Of a stretch of 64,000 nucleotides of DNA, positions 60,572 through 64,000 are shown piece by piece. The stretch is from Pyxicephalus adspersus (Eukaryota > Chordata > Amphibia > Anura > Pyxicephalidae): assembly GCF_032062135.1 (NCBI RefSeq), contig NC_092862.1:63309163-63373162 (forward strand). Reading direction: 5' to 3'. The notes under the pieces were generated by a model. That model worked only from the letters and a program-made list of their open reading frames with translations. It was not told where the DNA came from and made no database searches. A program made the translations under genes and the position numbers. The first letter of the stretch is position 1, and each line of letters starts with the position of its first letter.

Positions 60572-62370
60572 TGATTATTGTCTGTATTGATGACAAACAA
60601 TGTGTTTTGGCTTTAGATATAGTTTAAACAGATTTATAAAGAAAAAAGTAAAACACAGAAATTGAGAGGTTGTAAACTTTAACTTTAAACAAAAAAAAAA
60701 AAAACAATATTTATTGGTAAAGATTATTAAAATTTAATACACATCTAAAACTGCAAGTTATAATTCATACAACAGAAAAGGAACATTATATATTTGTAGG
60801 TATTGGAAATTATGATTTATGCATGTGCTGCCACCTGGTGGTTATCACAAACCTTCGCCCCGAAGTTGCAGTACATTAGTTTTGTTTCAAGCATTAAGGC
60901 ATAAGTCAGTACAAGTGATAAGCGTGTATAAGTGTATAATTCTTTTAATATTTCCAAATAAATCTTTTTGAAATATTAAAGAAATAAAGGGCAATGCCAG
61001 TGTCAACATTGCTAACCTGTCTGTTTCCTTTTGAATGCAAGGCCCCCTGTGCTTCAGTTGAACGCAGGAAGAAATGTAGATTTCCTGACAATAACCCATG
61101 CCTTTTCCTGTACTACGTCACTTATGATTAATCAATAATGATTAAACATTAAACATTTGTGTGTAAGTTTTAGTAAAAATATTATTAGAACACTAAATTT
61201 TATAAAATTAATATATATAATAATCTCCGTTATAAAAATGGAACAAAATCAATAACCTACATTACCAACACAATTCCAAAGGAGAAAATAAATAACAGAT
61301 AGTTTTAAATAGTTTAGTGGAAACTTTTCATCCCATAGGTTTCAGTGATCTCCTTTCACTGTTAGATATTCACTGGTTGTGATAGCCTAAAGGTGAACTT
61401 AAAATGAAAGGTGAACTTTGTGTACAATAAATGCTTTTGCAGCTATATGCTGCGCTATATATTCTGTACATATCCTGTGCAGGGAGCAGAGTTGTGGGAT
61501 GGACCCAGTGGCCCTGATTTATTAAAGCTCTCCAAGGCTGGGGGGAAAAAGAGGAAAGTGGATCTTCTCTAGTCTTGGGAGAGCTTTAATAAATGAGTAT
61601 GCCCACCCTCCCGAGGCTGTCTGCTGAAAACTACAGAATGGGGGCAGAAAGAGAACAGAAATCCATCTTAACATGGCAAGCTCGTGTATGGTCACACTAG
61701 AACACTTGGATTGTAAATTCTGTTGGGCAGGGTAATCTTCTCATGTGTCATGGTTTGTATCTGTCTGTCATTTGCAACGCCTATTTAATATACAGCGCTG
61801 CATGATATGTTGGCACTCTATAAATATTGTTTAATATTAATTATTGCACAAATCTGTAGGAAATTCACAAAGCAAACCAAAATTAGAGTAAGAACACACT
61901 TGCCTTCTGTATATATATATACAAAGTGTACGTATACCTAAGTTTGATTTTAAAAGGCTTTTTTTCCCAGACTGTAAGGAAATATGCAGCAGGTGGAGGT
62001 GGAAAGCACCCAAAAAGTGCATTTTTAACCAACCACTCAACTACATTTTACCAAGCCGGGGTATATTTCTCATTTTGAAATGAGCAAATTCTACATTTCA
62101 AGATCTTGCCATCAAATTGGAATATTTACAGGACTTCTACACCCCCCTTCCAACTTTTTAAAACATTTAGCTCAAACTTCACCTGCAAAATAAATAAACA
62201 TATTCACCTAATCCATGAAGTACAGCTGCTGTTAAGGATGGGTCCTTCTCAAATTCATTAAACGCTTGGACAAGCTGGGCAGCCGTCTCGGGATTTACAG
62301 CATTTCTGGCTTCTGGCCTGTTAATACCAATTGTTAGGATACTACCATGTCTTTCAGTAATGACATTCAT
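41195..62370 (-). CDS. Crotonase-family (enoyl-CoA hydratase/isomerase-like) gene, five coding exons
   Basis: Joined exons 62370-62208, 54773-54676, 54556-54412, 48248-48099 and 41415-41195 give 777 bases: 258 codons plus stop, all junctions GT/AG and phase-compatible. Crotonase landmarks in order: residues 9-29 ([19 protein letters not shown]), the first oxyanion-hole block 55-66 ([12 protein letters not shown]), the second oxyanion-hole helix 96-118 ([20 protein letters not shown]), [20 protein letters not shown] at 128-147, [11 protein letters not shown] at 161-171, and a C-terminal helix with [13 protein letters not shown]. Length is normal for a single-domain crotonase, which binds acyl-CoA and usually hydrates or isomerises enoyl-CoA. 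Glu112 matches the first catalytic Glu (144 in rat ECHS1); the second (164) is Cys132. No mitochondrial presequence is visible in these exons. It looks closer to bacterial hydratases than to ECHS1, AUH or ECHDC1-3. The substrate is unknown. Confidence 0.88.
41416..45395 (-). other. Crotonase-like gene, last intron, lower part
   Basis: Intronic. It contains an (AT)n tract at 41939-41960, a C-rich run at 43604-43620 and several poly-T/A runs. No gene or classified transposon recognised. Confidence 0.45.
45396..45860 (-). repeat. LTR-like block (unproven)
   Basis: A block of distinct composition. On the minus strand it has AATAAA (about 45465) preceded by about 390 bases of C/G-richer sequence and followed by about 60 bases, which is the shape of U3-R-U5. 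One end can be read as TGTGGGGCCACGTTATGTCG. No target duplication could be matched. Confidence 0.3.
45948..46418. mobile_element. Non-autonomous TA-flanked DNA transposon (CAGGTA ends, Tigger/mariner type)
   Basis: Inverted ends CAGGTATTCCCCAAGTTACA and, inverted from the right, CAGGTAGTCCCCGGGTTAAG, both bounded by TA. 471 bases without a transposase. Such ends are typical of Tigger-type (pogo/mariner) MITEs. The open frames inside are not gene-like. Confidence 0.78.
46419..47538. other. Intronic sequence, nothing recognised
   Basis: Contains an AT-rich TATATA stretch at 47160-47222. No gene or classified element. Confidence 0.4.
47539..48035 (-). mobile_element. Non-autonomous Helitron with intact 3' end
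   Basis: The minus-strand 3' terminus reads ACCTGGGCAACGCCGGGT, which forms a 6-bp stem (47549-47566), then AATCAG and CTAG (47539-47542), followed by host T. This is the Helitron 3' signature (hairpin, short spacer, CTAG, insertion at A|T). The upstream part (about 47620-48010) is collinear with the plus-strand sequence at 63150-63770, including the start of the Helitron-like frame (CCATCAAGAAAACGTAAAGC). It then jumps straight to the 3' end, so it is an internal-deletion derivative. The 5' end is not sharply defined. Confidence 0.78.
48099..48248 (-). CDS. Crotonase-like gene, coding exon 4
   Basis: 150 bases encoding residues 136-185 and the first base of Gly186. Contains [17 protein letters not shown] and [16 protein letters not shown], then [10 protein letters not shown], all standard crotonase blocks after the active site. 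Acceptor TTTATGCTTTCAG|GAG is good. The donor CAAG|GTTTGT is weaker than the gene's other donors. The 5' part of a minus-strand Helitron begins within about 70 bases of this donor, inside the next intron. Confidence 0.9.
48249..49924. other. Intronic sequence, nothing recognised
   Basis: Intron of the crotonase-like gene. No classified repeat. Confidence 0.4.
49925..50150. mobile_element. MITE with TTGGGTTGATTTACTA ends
   Basis: The left end TTGGGTTGATTTACTA and the right end TGAATCAACCCCAA are inverse. Inner segments (GTTCACCTATCTTGGTAAAT; TTTACTTTCCCAACTAAGCA) are partly complementary. A TTGATTTACTAA-ended palindromic MITE family is common in frogs as I recall it. Confidence 0.6.
50151..52093. 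other. Intronic sequence, nothing recognised
   Basis: AT-rich, with an A-run at 51888-51904. No classified repeat. Confidence 0.4.
52094..52423. mobile_element. TTAA-flanked MITE with CCTCCCTAGCGGT ends
   Basis: TTAACCTCCCTAGCGGT at the left; the right end, inverted, reads TTAACCTCCCTAGTGGTAAC. A TTAA lies at each end, as in piggyBac-type insertion. The centre is GC-rich (GATCGCGGCGCGGGACCCCG) in very AT-rich intron. 330 bases, no coding capacity. Confidence 0.85.
52424..54411. other. Intronic sequence, nothing recognised
   Basis: Intron between coding exons 3 and 4 of the crotonase-like gene. No classified repeat. Confidence 0.4.
54412..54556 (-). CDS. Crotonase-like gene, coding exon 3 (catalytic core)
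   Basis: 145 bases encoding residues 88-135 and the first base of Gly136. It holds [20 protein letters not shown], where Glu112 aligns with the first catalytic Glu of enoyl-CoA hydratases, and FGVFCRRF, where Cys132 sits in place of the second. Acceptor TTTCTTCCCAG|GGACC and donor TTTTG|GTAAGT are both good. Confidence 0.9.
54676..54773 (-). CDS. Crotonase-like gene, coding exon 2
   Basis: 98 bases encoding residues 55-87, starting with the split Gly55. It carries the first oxyanion-hole motif [12 protein letters not shown] and a variable loop ending GPGPM. Acceptor TACGCAG|GTGG has a weak pyrimidine tract; donor ATG|GTAAGT is near-ideal. The 119-base intron to exon 3 (54557-54675) is the only short intron in the gene. 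Confidence 0.88.
54774..57268. other. Intronic sequence with a G-rich unclassified block
   Basis: 55340-55700 is G-rich relative to the flanks (GGGGGGCAAAAGC, GGTGGGGGCCGTGGGAGGCC) and may be an old repeat. No motif or ends recognised elsewhere. Confidence 0.35.
57269..57452. mobile_element. Palindromic MITE, copy C
   Basis: CCTGATTTATGAAAGCTTTC at the left and AATTTAATTCATCAGG at the right, with paired inner arms GAACCTGGGTGATCCAGCAA / TTCTTGGATCACCCAGCTTC. Same family as 17171, 36066 and 61513. Confidence 0.8.
57453..59181. other. Intronic sequence, nothing recognised
   Basis: First recognised intron of the crotonase-like gene. No classified repeat. Confidence 0.4.
59182..60506 (+). mobile_element. 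Tc1-like transposon of the IR/DR type, internally deleted
   Basis: Outer ends CAGTGAGGGAAAGAAGTATT and, inverted from the right, CAGAAAGGGAAAGAAGTATT, both TA-flanked. A second copy of AAGTATTTGATCCCCTA sits about 170 bases inside each end (59356 and 60305), giving the IR/DR layout of some Tc1 elements, with ends of about 200 bases. 1325 bases in total, lacking the last part of the transposase. An (AT)n tract follows the right end. Confidence 0.92.
59537..60300 (+). pseudogene. Tc1-like transposase pseudogene
   Basis: Begins [20 protein letters not shown], then [20 protein letters not shown] and RKWKKHK, the first helix-turn-helix region. Later frames give [10 protein letters not shown] (family WSDETKIE: the first catalytic Asp has become Cys, with a stop two codons earlier), [20 protein letters not shown] and [20 protein letters not shown] (second Asp). 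After KVLEWPS the sequence passes straight into the right inverted repeat, so the third acidic residue is gone. Several frameshifts. Dead. Confidence 0.9.
60519..60568. repeat. (AT)n microsatellite
   Basis: 25 AT units next to the right end of the Tc1-like element. Confidence 0.95.
60569..61512. other. Intronic sequence, possible CTCF-like motif
   Basis: CTGCCACCTGGTGG at 60829-60842 resembles the CTCF core (CCACNAGGTGGCAG class). Nothing else recognised. Confidence 0.3.
61513..61597. mobile_element. Palindromic MITE, copy D (centre deleted)
   Basis: CCTGATTTATTAAAGCTCTC to GAGAGCTTTAATAAATGAG in only 85 bases: the two ends of the family at 17171, 36066 and 57269 with most of the inner arms missing. 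Confidence 0.75.
61706..61846 (+). repeat. LINE 3' tail (L2/CR1-like), copy 3
   Basis: GGATTGTAAATTCTGTTGGG, CAGGGTAATCTTCTC, GTATCTGTCTGTCATTTGCA, ACGCCTATTTAATATACAGC and ATATGTTGGCACTCTATAAA, then an ATT-rich end. Collinear with copies at 11774 and 40541. Confidence 0.75.
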
Positions 62371-62375
62371 GTTTC
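62208..62375 (-). CDS. Crotonase-like gene, first recognised coding exon
   Basis: Residues 1-54 plus the first base of Gly55, read from the ATG at 62370; donor TTAG|GTGAAT. Directly upstream on the minus strand a pyrimidine tract and CAG (TTTTCTTTTTGCAG|GAAACATG) make a strong acceptor, so the exon probably begins at 62375. The frame stays open through GA-AAC into the ATG, so an upstream exon could supply either 5' UTR or extra N-terminal residues. The ATG context (A at -3, A at +4) is adequate. I could not identify the upstream exon in 62376-64000. Confidence 0.82.
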
Positions 62376-62935
62376 CTGCAAAAAGAAAAGCACATGTAAT
62401 GTTCAAATGTACATCATTTTCAGCATGGCTTTGTTAGTAGGAATCACAAAAAATAACAGTGAAATGGAATATCACTAATACAACTGTTCTCAGCATAAAT
62501 GCACATACGATTTTATGTAAATCTACTTCTAAATAATATTAATATTGTATAAAGTAGATTGCTGTACAATAAACGGGTTCAAAACTCACCTGTCAAAAAG
62601 CACCATAAGCAAATATATATGAAAAGTCCCATGACCTAGGACATGTAACACCAAACCATTGAGATGAAGGTCAATGCCTGCTGGCTATTTCATCAAACAA
62701 TGCAGTGTGACCAAAAGCCAGGTTTAAGAATTGAAGGGTATCTTTAAAGTTGAATGGTAATACTAAATAGTGTTTTAAATAAAGTTTACTTAAAAGCCAT
62801 TCATTGCCTTAATGATCGGAAAACAGGTCCAAATCAAATCTTTCAAAGGATAGGTTTTACCAACTTACTTCTCTCCTCCTGAGTATCTCTCCTAGTGACC
62901 ATGGTGGCCAAAGAATATTAGTATCAATGTGTACA
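62376..62935. other. Upstream of the first recognised crotonase exon, nothing recognised
   Basis: An upstream exon of the crotonase-like gene could lie here or beyond the window; none was recognised. Confidence 0.35.
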
Positions 62936-62937
62936 GT

Positions 62938-62976
62938 GTATATATATAATTATATATATATATATATATATATATT
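62938..62976. repeat. (AT)n microsatellite
   Basis: Interrupted AT repeat directly before the inverted repeat at 62977. Confidence 0.9.
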
Positions 62977-63240
62977 GTACAAAGATCAGCAGTGCACTCA
63001 CATGAGTCTCAGACATATGTCTCCATGACATATGTCTCAGAAATGTCTCCATGCGTTTTCCAGTGATGGTGAACACATACATACATCCAATTTGATAAAT
63101 ATAGATACAATTGGATGTATGTATGTGTGTGTCTATGTATGTATGTTCCAGCATCACTCAAAAACGCATGGAGACATTTCAACCAAACTTGCCATACATA
63201 TGGCTGATACGCATGTGAGTGCACCAGTCATCTTTGTACT
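62977..63240. repeat. Long imperfect inverted repeat from Helitron 5' modules
   Basis: Left arm 62977-63092 (GTACAAAGATCAGCAGTGCA, CTCACATGAGTC, TCTCCATGCGTTTTCCAGTG, ATACATACATCC) is the inverse of right arm 63112-63240 (GGATGTATGTATGTG, CACTCAAAAACGCATGGAGA, CATGTGAGTGCAC, ATCTTTGTAC), around a short AATTTGATAAATATAGATAC centre. Both arms are the module repeated further right and in the Helitron at 47539-48035. Confidence 0.75.
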
Positions 63241-63556
63241 GCGCTGTGCTATATGTCAGAGCTATATTTGGATGTATGTATGTATGTGCGTCACCACTCA
63301 GAAACGCATCGACACATTTCAACCAAACTTGCTAGACATATGACTCAGACTCATGTGAGTGCACTGCTGATCTTTGTGCAGCGCTGTGATATATGTCAGA
63401 GCAATATTTGCTGATCACGACGAAACGCATGGAGACATTTCAACCAAACTTGCCATGTTCCACCATCACTCAGAAACGCAGTGAGACATTTAAACCAAAC
63501 TTGCTAGACATGACTCACTCATGTGAGTGCACGGATGACCAGAGGTATATTTGCAT

Positions 63557-63571
63557 GTCTGTCTGTCTGTC

Positions 63572-63628
<57 letters not shown>
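63557..63628. repeat. (CTGT)n(GT)n microsatellite
   Basis: Five CTGT units followed by about 26 GT units. They create Cys/Val-rich and Thr/His-rich open frames that are not genes. Confidence 0.95.
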
Positions 63629-63632
<4 letters not shown>

Positions 63633-63691
63633 ATTGCTCAGTAACAGTGTACCTTTTTTACATACTTTTTTTTGGACTCTGGCCTGTAATA

Positions 63692-64000
63692 ATGCCTTCA
63701 AGAAAACATAAGGCAGTTGCCGAGTGCAATCAAAGGCAAAAAAATTAAACAACACCCTAGACAAGAAAATCCAGAGGACAGGAATAGAAGACTTGCCACG
63801 CTGCGCGAGAGAGCTACTACATCTACAGCTTCAGATACAGTACAACAGCATGAGGCCCGACTACAGGATAACAGAGATAGAGCTACTACATCTAGAGCTT
63901 CAGAGACAGTACAACAGCGTGAGACCCAACTACAAGAAATGAGAGAAAGAGCTAATACATATAGAGCTTCAGAGACAGTACAACAGCGTGAGACCCAACT
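63692..64000 (+). pseudogene. Start of a Helitron-type ORF with 23-residue repeats (partial)
   Basis: ATG at 63692 gives MPSRKHKAVAECNQRQKN, then a stop. One base is gained in the A-run at 63738-63744, after which the shifted frame (from 63759) is open to the window end: RQENPEDRNRRLATLRERAT and then three units of a 69-base repeat starting near 63811, 63880 and 63949 (RERATTSTASDTVQQHEARL; RDRATTSRASETVQQRETQL; RERANTYRASETVQQRETQ). Charged repeats of this kind occur at the N-terminus of some vertebrate Helitron proteins. The rest is outside the window, so function of the copy cannot be judged. Confidence 0.55.

Larger units (their letters stand above)
63150..64000 (+). mobile_element. Helitron, 5' part (runs off the window)
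   Basis: Repeated modules (AACGCATGGAGACATTTCAA, CCAAACTTGC, CATGTGAGTGCAC, ATATGTCAGAGCTATATTTG) recur at 63151, 63294, about 63421 and 63470. A CTGT/GT microsatellite follows, then a leader shared with the Helitron at 47539-48035 (ATGTATTGCTCAGTAACAGT ... GGCCTGTAAT) and the start of a reading frame. The identity as Helitron rests on that shared 5' region and the proper 3' terminus of the other copy. Rep and helicase domains would lie beyond the window. Confidence 0.65.

Noticed and set aside
63393..63764. Cys/Val-rich and Thr/His-rich frames
   Set aside because: Direct translations of the (CTGT)n(GT)n microsatellite.

Overview
The window looks like nuclear DNA of a vertebrate, most likely an anuran amphibian. 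It is AT-rich, almost gene-free over long stretches, and carries split genes with GT/AG junctions. It also holds many decayed transposons (three Tc1-like elements, a mariner, Helitrons, an L1/Tx1-like LINE, Penelope-like fragments, LINE tails ending in ATT repeats, and palindromic MITEs) of a kind I associate with frog genomes. The clade is inference; the gene structures are read directly.

Two protein-coding genes are supported, both on the minus strand. BMP6 contributes only its first coding exon (34150-34594: signal peptide and start of the TGF-beta propeptide). Its intron 1 fills everything from 34149 down to position 1 with no further exon seen, so that intron exceeds 34 kb. About 6.6 kb upstream of BMP6 ends a five-coding-exon gene for a crotonase (enoyl-CoA hydratase/isomerase superfamily) protein, with exons at 62208-62370, 54676-54773, 54412-54556, 48099-48248 and 41195-41415. 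They join in frame to 258 codons plus stop. The protein resembles bacterial enoyl-CoA hydratases and has Cys where classical hydratases carry the second catalytic Glu. A good splice acceptor lies 5 bases before its ATG, so a further upstream exon probably exists.

Layout. 1-34149 (BMP6 intron 1): hAT-like element, worn minisatellite, 28-bp minisatellite block, mariner remnant, L1/Tx1-like fragment, TA-flanked MITE, LINE tail, solo LTR with 5-bp target duplication, two Tc1-like elements, a C-run foldback, TTAA-flanked MITEs. 34150-41194: BMP6 exon 1, its upstream region, a palindromic MITE, a Penelope-like scrap and a LINE tail. 41195-62375: the crotonase gene, whose introns hold an LTR-like block, a CAGGTA-ended MITE, a minus-strand Helitron ending in hairpin plus CTAG just below exon 4, further MITEs and a third Tc1-like element. 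62376-64000: an AT repeat, a long inverted repeat, a CTGT/GT microsatellite, and the start of a second Helitron, on the plus strand, whose reading frame runs off the window.

The two host genes have unrelated roles (secreted growth factor; acyl-CoA metabolism). Nothing shows that they act together. No tRNA, rRNA or CRISPR array was seen.
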